Positions 35,861-43,975 of a stretch of 64,000 bases of DNA are shown piece after piece. The position numbers and the translations under genes are program-made. Each line of letters opens with the position of its first letter. Within the stretch, counting starts at the first letter, position 1. Source of the stretch: Actinotalea caeni (GTDB lineage Bacteria > Actinomycetota > Actinomycetes > Actinomycetales > Beutenbergiaceae); assembly GCF_009733795.1 (NCBI RefSeq), contig NZ_WNXX01000001.1:124001-188000 (forward strand), written 5' to 3'. The notes beneath the pieces were generated by a model. It did not search any database and was not told the origin of the DNA. It was given only the letters and a program-made list of their open reading frames with translations.

Positions 35861-37072
35861 TCAGCCGATCTCGACGCCGAGCAGCGCCGCGACCGCCGGC
35901 ACGATGCCGCGTCCACGGCCCGGGCGGCGGGACCACTCGTCGACGACCGCCAGCGCGGTCGGGGTGTCCAGGTCGTCGGCGACCGCCTCGCGCAGCCGCG
36001 CGACCGCGGCCGACTCGTCGGCGTCGCCCGCGAGGTGGGCGGCGTCGCGCCACCGCTGCCAGCGCTGCGCCGCGTCGAACAGCAGGTCGGTCGTGTACTC
36101 CCAGTCCGTGCGGTAGTGCTGCCCGAGCAGCACGAGCCGTACGACGTCGGCCGGGACGCCGTCGCCGAGCAGCTCGCTCACGAACACGAGGTTGCCGAGC
36201 GACTTGCTCATCTTGTGGCCCTGGTAGCCGACCAGCCCCGTGTGCACGAAGGCGTCGGCCGGGTGGGTGACGCCGGTGCACTCGCGCAGGTGCGCCGTCG
36301 ACATCTCGTGGTGCGGGTACACCAGGTCGTAGCCGCCGCCCTGCACCGTGAACGGGATCTCCAGCCCGTCACGCGCGATGACGGCGCACTCGATGTGCCA
36401 GCCGGGGCGCCCCTCGCCGAGGTCGCCGCCGGGCCAGGAGGGCTCCCCCGGTCGTGCGCCGCGCCACAGCAGCGGGTCGCGCGGGTGCCGCTTGCCCGGG
36501 GTGTCCGGGTCGCCGCCGCGCTCGGCGAACAGCGCGTCCATCTCGGCGTCGTCGAGGTGGCTGACCGACCCGACGAGCGGGTCGGAGGCCAGGTCGGCGT
36601 AGACGTCGTCGCCGACGACGTAGGCGCTGCCCTGGTGGAGCATGTCCGAGACCGCCGCGGCGACCTTGTCGACCGACTCGACGACGCCGACGTACCGGGT
36701 CGGCGGGATGACGCGCAGCGCCTCCATGTCGGAGCGGAAGCGCGCGATCTCGGTCTCGGCCAGCTCGCGCCAGTCCACACCGGTCTCCTCCGCACGCTCG
36801 AGCAGCGGGTCGTCGACGTCGGTGACGTTCTGCACGTACGTGACGTTGCGGCCGGCGTCGAGCCACGCCCGCACGAGGGTGTCGAACGCGACGTAGGTGG
36901 CCGCGTGGCCCAGGTGGGTGGAGTCGTACGGCGTGATGCCGCAGACGTAGAGGCCGACCCGCCCGCCGGCACCGCTCAGCTCACGGCGCTCGCCCGAGGC
37001 GGTGTCGTGGAGCCGTGGGACCGGCCCCTGTCCCTCGACGTCGGGGATCTCGGGGTCGCTCCAGCTCTGCAC
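35861..37072 (-). CDS. mshC: cysteine--1-D-myo-inosityl 2-amino-2-deoxy-alpha-D-glucopyranoside ligase
   Basis: Adds cysteine to GlcN-Ins in mycothiol synthesis. The GTG start at 37072 gives 403 aa beginning MQSWSDPEIPDVEGQGPVPR, the family N-terminus; an upstream start would add 13 residues. The class-I synthetase fold is shown by YVCGITPYDSTHLGHAATY (HIGH-like, with a zinc Cys), the second zinc ligand region GWHIECAVIA, and KMSKS. The leader has TAGGCT 7 nt before the GTG, whose TAG is also the uppP stop codon. It shows that the organism uses mycothiol. Confidence 0.95.
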   Translation of the reverse strand: MQSWSDPEIPDVEGQGPVPRLHDTASGERRELSGAGGRVGLYVCGITPYDSTHLGHAATYVAFDTLVRAWLDAGRNVTYVQNVTDVDDPLLERAEETGVDWRELAETEIARFRSDMEALRVIPPTRYVGVVESVDKVAAAVSDMLHQGSAYVVGDDVYADLASDPLVGSVSHLDDAEMDALFAERGGDPDTPGKRHPRDPLLWRGARPGEPSWPGGDLGEGRPGWHIECAVIARDGLEIPFTVQGGGYDLVYPHHEMSTAHLRECTGVTHPADAFVHTGLVGYQGHKMSKSLGNLVFVSELLGDGVPADVVRLVLLGQHYRTDWEYTTDLLFDAAQRWQRWRDAAHLAGDADESAAVARLREAVADDLDTPTALAVVDEWSRRPGRGRGIVPAVAALLGVEIG

Positions 37073-37082
37073 GGTGCCGAGC

Positions 37083-37928
37083 CTATCCGGCGGGCAGGGG
37101 GTCGACGACACCGGCGACGAGGAGCAGCACGACCACGGCCGCCAGCCCGATCCGGTAGTAGACGAAGCCCCGGTAGGAGTAGGTGGAGACGATCTTCAGG
37201 AAGGCGATGATCACGAGATAGCCGACGACGAAGGCCACCAGCGTCGCGACGATCGTCGCCACCGTGCCGGCGTCGCCGCCGGTCCCGCCGCTCTTGACCA
37301 CCTGGTAGAGGCCGGACCCCATGACGGCGGGGATGGCGAGCAGGAACGAGTAGCGCGCGGCGGCCTCGCGCGTGTAGCCCAGCAGCAACCCGGCGGTGAT
37401 CGTGCCGCCCGAGCGCGACACGCCCGGCACGAGCGCGAGCGCCTGCGCGAGACCGAAGAGGATGCCGTCGCGCAACGTCAGCTCGCGCAGCGTCTTGGTC
37501 TTGGCGCCCACGTGGTCGGCCCAGCCGAGGATGATCGCGAACCCCGCGAGCACCGCCGCGGTGATCCAGAGGTTGCGCAGGGCGTGCTCGATCGCGTCCT
37601 GGAACAGCAGCCCGAGCACGACGATCGGGATCGACCCCAGGATGACGTACCAGCCCATCCGCGCGTCCGGGTCGTCGGACGGCACCTGCCGCGCCCACGG
37701 ACCGACGGGCAGCGACTTGACCCAGCGGCTGACGATGCGGGCGATGTCGCGCCGGAAGTAGAGCAGCACCGCCGCCTCGGTGCCGATCTGCGTGATCGCG
37801 CTGAACGCCGCCCCCGGGTCGGCGCCGAGCAGGTCCCCGACGATCCGCAGGTGCGCGCTCGAGGAGATCGGCAGGAACTCCGTCAGGCCCTGGACGAGAC
37901 CGAGGATCACCGCTTCGAAGAAGGACAC
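37083..37928 (-). CDS. uppP: undecaprenyl-diphosphatase (bacitracin resistance type)
   Basis: Membrane enzyme that recycles undecaprenyl pyrophosphate for cell-wall synthesis. It has [13 protein letters not shown] near the start and [17 protein letters not shown], the two active-site motifs of the BacA/UppP family, with about eight hydrophobic helices. GTG at 37928 ([14 protein letters not shown]) is favoured because TACTCT lies 8 nt upstream; a TTG at 37937 is also open. It ends 10 nt before mshC. Confidence 0.95.
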   Translation of the reverse strand: MSFFEAVILGLVQGLTEFLPISSSAHLRIVGDLLGADPGAAFSAITQIGTEAAVLLYFRRDIARIVSRWVKSLPVGPWARQVPSDDPDARMGWYVILGSIPIVVLGLLFQDAIEHALRNLWITAAVLAGFAIILGWADHVGAKTKTLRELTLRDGILFGLAQALALVPGVSRSGGTITAGLLLGYTREAAARYSFLLAIPAVMGSGLYQVVKSGGTGGDAGTVATIVATLVAFVVGYLVIIAFLKIVSTYSYRGFVYYRIGLAAVVVLLLVAGVVDPLPAG

Positions 37929-37936
37929 GAGGCGCA

Positions 37937-37968
37937 AGAGTAGTTGGGCGCTGCCGGACCACTAACCT
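37937..37968. promoter_or_regulatory. divergent leaderless -10 elements, uppP and aldo/keto reductase
   Basis: TACTCT (37942-37937, minus) is 8 nt before the uppP GTG, and TAACCT (37963-37968, plus) is 6 nt before the aldo/keto reductase ATG. The whole divergent gap is 46 nt, leaving little room for other regulation. Confidence 0.55.
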
Positions 37969-37974
37969 GCCTGC

Positions 37975-38910
37975 ATGGAGTGGCGGCGGTTGGGGCGCAC
38001 GGGTCTGCGGACCTCGTCGGTGGGGCTCGGCACGATGACGTGGGGGCGCGACACCGACGAGCACGAGGCCGCCGAGCAGCTCAAGGTCTTCCTCGACGCC
38101 GGCGGCAGCCTGCTCGACACCGCGGCGACCTACTCCGACGGCGGGGCGCTCGACATCATCGGCGGGCTGCTCCGAGAGGAGGTCGACCGCGACGAGCTCG
38201 TGATCGCGGCGCGCTCCGGCGTCGCGCACGGACGGGTCGACGCCTCGCGGGGCGCGCTGCTGCGCTCGCTCGACGAGACGCTGCGGCGCCTCGGCACCGA
38301 CCACGTCGACGTGTGGCTCGTGCAGGCGCCGGACCCCGGCACGCCCGCGCACGAGACCGCGAGCACGCTCGCCCACGCGGTGCGGTCCGGCCGCGCCCGG
38401 TACGTCGGGCTGGCGAACCACCCGGCCTGGCAGGTGGCGCGGCTGGCGACGCTGCTGGAGGGCGACCCGGGTCTGGCGTGCGTGCAGACCGAGATGTCGC
38501 TGCTCAACCGCTCTGCCGAGGCCGAGCTGCTGCCGGCCGCCGAGGCGCTGGGCGTCGGCCTGATCGCCTGGTCGCCCCTCGGCCGCGGTGTGCTGTCGGC
38601 GAAGTACCGGCACTCGGTGCCCGCCGACTCGCGCGCCGCGTCGCCGCACCTGCGCGGGTTCGTCGAGCCCTACCTGACGGCGGAGGCGCGCCGTGTCGTC
38701 GAGGCGGTCGCCACCGCCGCCGACGGGCTGGGGCGTGCGCCCGTGGAGGTCGCGCTCGCCTGGGCGCGCGACGCGCCCGGCGTGAGCAGCGTCGTCGTCG
38801 GTGCTCGGACTCCCGCACAGCTGCGCGGCTCGCTCGCCGCCGTCGACCTGGAGCTGCCGGACGAGATCCGCGACGTGCTCGACGAGATCACCACGCCCAC
38901 GCCGCGCTGA
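37975..38910 (+). CDS. aldo/keto reductase-family protein with altered tetrad
   Basis: A 311-aa TIM-barrel protein of the AKR family (MEWRRLGRTGLRTSSVGLGTMTWG). The family catalytic tetrad is Asp-Tyr-Lys-His. Here Asp48 and Tyr53 are kept, but the lysine position reads Arg80 (VIAARSGV) and the histidine position reads Gln117 (VWLVQAPDP). The C-terminal NADP-binding motif VVVGARTPAQLRGSL is present. It may have changed chemistry or be a non-catalytic nucleotide-binding protein; the fold is clear, the activity is not. Confidence 0.85.
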   Translation: MEWRRLGRTGLRTSSVGLGTMTWGRDTDEHEAAEQLKVFLDAGGSLLDTAATYSDGGALDIIGGLLREEVDRDELVIAARSGVAHGRVDASRGALLRSLDETLRRLGTDHVDVWLVQAPDPGTPAHETASTLAHAVRSGRARYVGLANHPAWQVARLATLLEGDPGLACVQTEMSLLNRSAEAELLPAAEALGVGLIAWSPLGRGVLSAKYRHSVPADSRAASPHLRGFVEPYLTAEARRVVEAVATAADGLGRAPVEVALAWARDAPGVSSVVVGARTPAQLRGSLAAVDLELPDEIRDVLDEITTPTPR

Positions 38911-38924
38911 GCCGCGCCGGGCGC

Positions 38925-39302
38925 TCAGCGCTCGTCGTCGTCCTCGTCCTCGTCGAGGTCGTCGTCCTCGTCGTCGGCGTCCTCGTCGTCGTCCGCGTCG
39001 TCGTCATCCTCGTCCGCGTCCTCGTCGTCGAGGTCGTCGAGGTCCTCCAGGTCGTCGTCCTCCTCGTCCGCGTCGTCGTCCTCGTCGTCGTCGTCGAGGT
39101 CGTCGTCGTCCAGGTAGAACGGGGTGTCGACGCCGGTGGCGTCGTAGAGCGCCTCGTCGTAGGCGTCGAAGGCGTCGGCCAGGGCCGACGCGGCGTCCAG
39201 GACCGCGTCCTCCTCGGGGTCCTGGGCGGTCGTCGCAGCCTCCAGGTGGGCGTGGAGCGCGGCGACGAGTCGGTCGAGAGCTGCACGCGGATCGGTGGCC
39301 AT
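38925..39302 (-). CDS. small protein with a long Asp/Glu tail
   Basis: A 125-aa protein (MATDPRAALDRLVAALHAHL). Residues 1-60 look helical; residues 65-125 are almost only Asp and Glu with a few Leu and Ala, encoded by GTC/CTC-type repeats on the plus strand. TACGTT 7 nt before the ATG indicates a leaderless gene. I do not recognise the family. Such tails can mimic DNA, bind cations or bind basic proteins; none of these is shown. Confidence 0.7.
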   Translation of the reverse strand: MATDPRAALDRLVAALHAHLEAATTAQDPEEDAVLDAASALADAFDAYDEALYDATGVDTPFYLDDDDLDDDDEDDDADEEDDDLEDLDDLDDEDADEDDDDADDDEDADDEDDDLDEDEDDDER

Positions 39303-39358
39303 AGGCGCAAACGTAGCGGTCCGCGCCGTACCGCGCACAGCGCTATACAGTGATGCGC

Positions 39359-39571
39359 ATGCCGCGTACGAGCGGGTCGCGACCCGCACCCTCCTACGAG
39401 GTCAAGGTGCTCACGCTCCCGCGCACCGCGTCACGAGGCGAGGTGCGCCGCATGCTCACCGAGGAGGCGGAGTACGGCAAGTGGGAGCTGGCCCGGCTGC
39501 GCCTCTACGTGGGCGGGCACCGCAAGGTGTGGCTGCGGCGTCGGATCATCCGCGTGAGCTCCACGCTCTGA
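39359..39571 (+). CDS. DUF5703 small protein
   Basis: About 70 aa and strongly conserved in actinobacteria. It has YEVKVLTLPRTASRGEVRRM and a basic C-terminus ending KVWLRRRIIRVSSTL. TACAGT (39346-39351) stands 7 nt before the ATG at 39359; two further in-frame starts lie upstream (39350, 39353). Function unknown. It is divergent from the acidic-tail gene with a 56-nt gap. Confidence 0.8.
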   Translation: MPRTSGSRPAPSYEVKVLTLPRTASRGEVRRMLTEEAEYGKWELARLRLYVGGHRKVWLRRRIIRVSSTL

Positions 39572-39599
39572 CGCGGCCGACCGCACCCACCGGCGGGCC

Positions 39600-40919
39600 T
39601 CAGCAGGTCTGCAGGAACCGCCGCAGCACCCGCACCCCGAACTCCACCGACTCCACGGGCACGCGCTCGTCGACGCCGTGGAACATGCCGGCGAAGTCGA
39701 GCTCGGGAGGCAGCCGCAGCGGCGCGAACCCGTAGCCGGTGATGCCGAGCCGCGCGAGCGACTTGTTGTCCGTGCCGCCCGAGAGCATGTAGGGCAGCAC
39801 CTGGGCGCCCGGGTCCTCGGCGTCGAGCGAGGCGACCATGGCGTCGACGAGGTCGCCCGAGAACGGCACCTCGAGCGCGATGTCGCGGTGGATGTCCTCG
39901 ACCCGCACACCCTCCCCCGCGAGCTCGCGCACGGTCGCGAGCACGTCCTCCTCGTGACCCGGCAGGAACCGGACGTCGACGGCGGCGCTCGCCTGCCCCG
40001 GGACGACGTTGGCCTTGTAGCCGGCGTCGAGCTGGGTCGGGTTGGCGTAGTCGGCCGTGGTGGAGCCGACGAACTTGCTCATCGGGCCGAGCGATGCGAC
40101 CAGGTCCTCGATGCTCGCGGGGTCCTCGGCGTCGAACCGCTTGCCGAGCAGGTCGGCGACACCGCGCAGGAACGCCGTCACGGTCGGGCCGAGGGTCGTG
40201 TCGAACCGGTGCCGCCCGATGCGGGCGACGGCCTCGGCGAGGCGCGTCACCGCGTTGTCGACGTTGACCTGCGAGCCGTGCCCCGCGGTGCCGTCGGCGA
40301 CCAGCCGCAACCACGCGATGCCCTTCTCCGCGGTCTGCAGCAGGTAGGTGCGGCGCCCGTCGAGCTCGATGCTGAAGCCGCCGACCTCGCTGATCGCCTC
40401 GGTGGCGCCCTCGAACCACTCCGGGTGGTTGTCGACGACCCAGCTGGCGCCGAGCTTGCCGCCCGCCTCCTCGTCGGCGAAGAACGCGACGACGAGGTCC
40501 CGGGCGGGCTGCCACCCGGTGCGGCGCATGTCGCGCAGGACGGCGAGGATCATCGCGTCCATGTCCTTCATGTCGACGGCGCCACGGCCCCAGATCATGC
40601 CGTCCATCTCGTCGCCGCCGAACGGGTCCATCTTCCAGTCCGACGCCTGCGCGGGCACGACGTCGGTGTGGCCGTGCACGACGAGCGCCGGGCGGGTGGG
40701 GTCCTGACCCGGGATGCGCAGCAGCACGGTGCCGCGGCGCGGGCGGGACTCCACGTAGGTGGGGTCGTAGCCCACCTCGGTCAGCAGCTCGACGACCTTC
40801 TCGGCGACCTCGCGCTCCCCGGGTCCGGAGTCGTCACCGTAGTTGGAGGAGTCGATCCGGATCAGCTCGCGGCAGATCCGGACGGCGTCGACGCCCGGGT
40901 CGATCGGGGCGGTGGTCAT
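39600..40919 (-). CDS. M20/M25/M40 family metallopeptidase
   Basis: A 439-aa zinc hydrolase. The metal site shows LVVHGHTDVVPA, GRGAVDMKDMDA and FFADEEAGG, and the dimerisation/lid domain carries TAGHGSQVNVDNAV. It belongs to the ArgE/DapE/CPG2 group; M20 members cut dipeptides, acylated amino acids or similar amides. The ATG overlaps the ribE stop (ATGA). The exact substrate is open. Confidence 0.92.
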   Translation of the reverse strand: MTTAPIDPGVDAVRICRELIRIDSSNYGDDSGPGEREVAEKVVELLTEVGYDPTYVESRPRRGTVLLRIPGQDPTRPALVVHGHTDVVPAQASDWKMDPFGGDEMDGMIWGRGAVDMKDMDAMILAVLRDMRRTGWQPARDLVVAFFADEEAGGKLGASWVVDNHPEWFEGATEAISEVGGFSIELDGRRTYLLQTAEKGIAWLRLVADGTAGHGSQVNVDNAVTRLAEAVARIGRHRFDTTLGPTVTAFLRGVADLLGKRFDAEDPASIEDLVASLGPMSKFVGSTTADYANPTQLDAGYKANVVPGQASAAVDVRFLPGHEEDVLATVRELAGEGVRVEDIHRDIALEVPFSGDLVDAMVASLDAEDPGAQVLPYMLSGGTDNKSLARLGITGYGFAPLRLPPELDFAGMFHGVDERVPVESVEFGVRVLRRFLQTC

Positions 40920-41542
40920 CGGGAGGTCTCCATCGTGGTCGGGTGCGTGAGGTGGCCGTGGCGCAGCATCGACTCGACGTACTTGGCGAGCACGTCGACC
41001 TCGACGTTGACCTCGTCGCCGGGGCGGCGCACGCCCAGCGTGGTCAGCTGCAGGGTGGTCGGGACGAGGCTGACCGCGAACGTGGTGTCGTCGCGCGCCG
41101 AGACGGTGAGCGAGACGCCGTCGAGCGCGATCGAGCCCTTGTGCACGACGTAGGGGCGCAGCTGCTCGGGCAGCGCGAGCGTGACGACCTCCCACGCCTC
41201 CCCGGGCTCGCGTGCGAGCACGGTCGTCGTGGCGTCGACGTGGCCCTGCACGACGTGGCCGCCGAAGCGGCCGTCGGCGCGCATCGCGCGCTCGAGGTTC
41301 ACGGGGTCGCCGGTGCGCAGCCGACCGAGCGTCGAGCGTGCGAGCGTCTCGGCCATGACGTCGGCGGTGAAGCCGGAGCCGGTCGCCGAGGTGACCGTGA
41401 GGCAGACGCCGTCGACCGCGACCGAGTCGCCGTGCCGCAGGTCGGTCGCGACCGTCGAGGCGTGGACCTCGATCACGCTCGACTCGGCGCCGTCGGTGCG
41501 CGCCGCCAGGGTGCCGAGCTCCTCGATGATGCCGGTGAACAC
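40916..41542 (-). CDS. ribE: riboflavin synthase alpha chain
   Basis: Dismutates two 6,7-dimethyl-8-ribityllumazines to riboflavin. The 208-aa protein starts MFTGIIEELGT (GTG start) and has the two tandem lumazine-binding barrels, with VDGVCLTVTS in the first and LDGVSLTVSA in the second, plus GHVVQGHVD. It begins 2 nt after the M3 peptidase stop. No other rib genes are in the window, and no FMN riboswitch is seen in front. Confidence 0.95.
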   Translation of the reverse strand: MFTGIIEELGTLAARTDGAESSVIEVHASTVATDLRHGDSVAVDGVCLTVTSATGSGFTADVMAETLARSTLGRLRTGDPVNLERAMRADGRFGGHVVQGHVDATTTVLAREPGEAWEVVTLALPEQLRPYVVHKGSIALDGVSLTVSARDDTTFAVSLVPTTLQLTTLGVRRPGDEVNVEVDVLAKYVESMLRHGHLTHPTTMETSR

Positions 41543-41544
41543 GC

Positions 41545-43647
41545 TCAGCCCTCCCCGGTGAGCCGACGACGGCGCAGCAGCGGCCCGATGTCGGCGTCGC
41601 GACCGCGCAGCTCGCGGTAGGAGGCGAGCGGGTCGCGCGAGTGGCCGCGCGCGAGCAGCGCGTCGCGGAAGCGGTCGCCGGCCTGCCGGTTGAGCCCGCC
41701 GTCGTCGCCCTGCGCGGCCTCGGTGCGGAACCACTCGACGGTGTCGGCGTCGAGCACCTCGCTCCAGATGTAGGAGTAGTAGCCGGCGTCGTAACCGCCA
41801 CCGAAGGCGTGGTTGAAGTACGTGGTGCGGTAGCGCGGCGGCACGGTCTCCATCGCCACGCCGGCCTCGGCGAGGGCCCGGGCCTCGAACGCCTCGACGT
41901 CGGCGACGTCGGTGGGCACCTCGTCGGGGGCGAGGGTGTGCCAGGCCTGGTCGAGCAGCGCGGCCGCGAGGAACTCGGTGGTGCGGAACCCCTCGCCGCA
42001 GGCCTGCGACTCGCGCAGCGCGTCGAGGAGGTGCGCGGGCATGGGCTCGCCGGTCTCGTGGTGGCGCGCGTAGCTGGCGAGGATCTCGGGGTGCCACGCC
42101 CACATCTCGTTGACCTGCGAGGGGTACTCGACGAAGTCGCGCGGCACCGCGGTGCCGGACAGCGACGGGTAGTGGACGTCGCTGAGCAGCGCGTGCAGCG
42201 CGTGGCCGAACTCGTGGAACGCCGTCGTGACCTCGTCCCAGGTGAGCAGCGTGGGCTCGCCCGGCGCGGGCCGGGTGACGTTGAGGTTGTTGACGACGAC
42301 GGGCAGCTCGCCGGTCAGCCGTGACGGCTCGGTGAGCTGGTGCATCCAGGCGCCGCCGCGCTTGCCCTCGCGGGCGTAGTAGTCGGCGACGAACAGACCG
42401 CCGCGGCTGCCGTCGGGGCGGGTGACCTCGAAGACGCGGACACCGTCGGCGTAGCCGGGCAGGTCGGGTCGCTCGGCGAAGGTGAGCCCGTAGAGCCGCT
42501 CGGCGGCGAGGAAGACGCCGCCGAGCAGCACGTTGTCGAGCTCGAGGTAGGGGCGCAGCGCGGCCTCGTCGACCTGGTAGGTCTCCGACCGGACGCGGTC
42601 GGCGTAGTAGCCCCAGTCCCAGGGCTGCAGCGTCGCGTCCGGATCGTCGCGTGTCAGCGCTTGCTGCAGCTCGTCGGCCTCGGCGTGCGCGTTGCGCACG
42701 GCGGGCCCCGCGAGCTGCGCGAGCATGCCGGCGACGGCGTCGGTCGAACGGGCCGTGCCGCCGGCGGCGACGTACGCCGCGTGGTGGGGGTGGCCGAGCA
42801 TGACGGCACGTTCGGCGCGCAGACGCGCGAGGCGGAGCACGAGCTCGCGGGTGTCGCTCGCGGGGTCGACGCCGGAGCCGCGCGCCACCGAGGCGCGGTG
42901 CACGCGCTCGCGCAGCTCACGGCTCGGGCTCTGCGTGACGATCGGCTGCGCCGTCGGGAGGATGAAGGTGACGAGGGCGCCGTCGGTTCCGCGGTCGGCG
43001 GCGGAGCGCCGCAGCCCGGACACGGTCTCGGCGGGCAGCCCGGCGAGCAGGCGCTCGTCCTCGACGTGCACCGCGGCCGCCGCCATGCCCGCGGCTGCGC
43101 GCTGCGCGAACTCGGTCTGGGCGGCGCTGATGGCGGTGTTGAGCTCGCGCAGCCGGGCCGCCTCGGCGTCGTCGAGCGCGATGCCGGCGCGCTCGAAGTC
43201 CTCGAGGTAGCGGTGCAGCAGCCAGGCCACCTCGGGGTCCGGGTCGACGAGGCCGTCGCGCAGCGTGCGCAGCCGCTCGTAGAGACGCTTGTCGAGGTAG
43301 AACGCGTCGCGATGGGCGGCCATCACCGGGGCGAGCTCGCTCTCGGCGGCGCGGGTGGCGTCGTCGGCCGCCGAGCCGGCGAGCGTGTACAGCGCCCAGA
43401 AGGCGTGCCGCACGTCGGCGCGGGCCGCCTCGATCCTGTCGAGGGTGTTCGCGACCGTCGGCGGCTCCGGGTCGGTTGCCACCTCGTCCCAGACGGCCCG
43501 CTGCGCCGCGGTCGCGGCGAGCACGGCGTCGCGCAGCCGCTCGGGCGTGAGCGCGGGGAAGTCGGGGAGGCCGGCGTCCAGCAGCGGGATCGCCGCCGCT
43601 CCCGGGTCCGTCGTCGGGGTGGGCGAGCCGGCCGTCGAGGTCTCCAT
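41545..43647 (-). CDS. M3 family oligopeptidase (dipeptidyl carboxypeptidase-like)
   Basis: About 700 aa. The zinc motif is TTAFHEFGHALHALL, and the downstream zinc glutamate lies in YPSQVNEMWAWHP. The C-terminal FNHAFGGGYDAGYYSYIWSEV is the typical M3 substrate-binding region. The enzyme should degrade peptides in the cytoplasm. The start is chosen at 43647 (METSTAGSP) because GACAAT lies 7 nt upstream; ATG 43656 would add three residues. ribE and the M20 peptidase follow in the same direction. Confidence 0.93.
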   Translation of the reverse strand: METSTAGSPTPTTDPGAAAIPLLDAGLPDFPALTPERLRDAVLAATAAQRAVWDEVATDPEPPTVANTLDRIEAARADVRHAFWALYTLAGSAADDATRAAESELAPVMAAHRDAFYLDKRLYERLRTLRDGLVDPDPEVAWLLHRYLEDFERAGIALDDAEAARLRELNTAISAAQTEFAQRAAAGMAAAAVHVEDERLLAGLPAETVSGLRRSAADRGTDGALVTFILPTAQPIVTQSPSRELRERVHRASVARGSGVDPASDTRELVLRLARLRAERAVMLGHPHHAAYVAAGGTARSTDAVAGMLAQLAGPAVRNAHAEADELQQALTRDDPDATLQPWDWGYYADRVRSETYQVDEAALRPYLELDNVLLGGVFLAAERLYGLTFAERPDLPGYADGVRVFEVTRPDGSRGGLFVADYYAREGKRGGAWMHQLTEPSRLTGELPVVVNNLNVTRPAPGEPTLLTWDEVTTAFHEFGHALHALLSDVHYPSLSGTAVPRDFVEYPSQVNEMWAWHPEILASYARHHETGEPMPAHLLDALRESQACGEGFRTTEFLAAALLDQAWHTLAPDEVPTDVADVEAFEARALAEAGVAMETVPPRYRTTYFNHAFGGGYDAGYYSYIWSEVLDADTVEWFRTEAAQGDDGGLNRQAGDRFRDALLARGHSRDPLASYRELRGRDADIGPLLRRRRLTGEG

Positions 43648-43820
43648 GCCAGGCATTGTCGCCGATGCCCGGTGCGCATGCGCCCGTGCACCCTGGGCCG
43701 GCGGAGGGCCCCGCGCTAGCATGACAGCGGCCGAGAACCCTTCCCGTCCCCCTCGGGAGCTTGAGCACTCGGCCTGCCGCGACCGGTCGTCGGCCCCCCT
43801 CCGCACGACCGTCGCGCAGT

Positions 43821-43850
43821 CGGCCCCGACGCTTCCCGGCGTCGGGGCCG
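43821..43850. terminator. perfect 12-bp hairpin
   Basis: CGGCCCCGACGC and its exact complement GCGTCGGGGCCG flank a TTCCCG loop, in the 328-nt gap between the divergent M3 and S8 genes. It may insulate the S8 promoter. No gene ends here, so a terminator role is only one option. Confidence 0.4.
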
Positions 43851-43873
43851 ACGTCGTTCGTGGGCACCGATTT

Positions 43874-43913
43874 TGTGATCGTGTTCACATGATCGTCACA
43901 TCTCGCCTACATT
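43874..43913 (+). promoter_or_regulatory. CRP/GlxR-like site and -10 of the subtilase gene
   Basis: TGTGATCGTGTTCACA (43874-43889) is an exact TGTGA-N6-TCACA palindrome. TACATT (43908-43913) fits a -10 element. With a transcription start 7-10 nt later, the palindrome is centred near -40, the class-II activator position of CRP-type regulators. Another TCACA follows at 43896-43900. Confidence 0.6.
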
Positions 43914-43975
43914 CTTTTCTCGGAGCGCCTGTCGACGACGCGTGCGCCACCCCCGCGAGATGAGGAGACCCCTTC

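Noticed and set aside
38925-39120. A simple triplet repeat tract without a gene
   Set aside because: The repeat stays in one frame, has a plausible leaderless start and is preceded by a normal-looking helical domain, so it is called coding.
43821-43850. Small RNA gene at the 12-bp hairpin
   Set aside because: A hairpin alone, with no promoter pointing at it, does not support an RNA gene; listed as a possible terminator.
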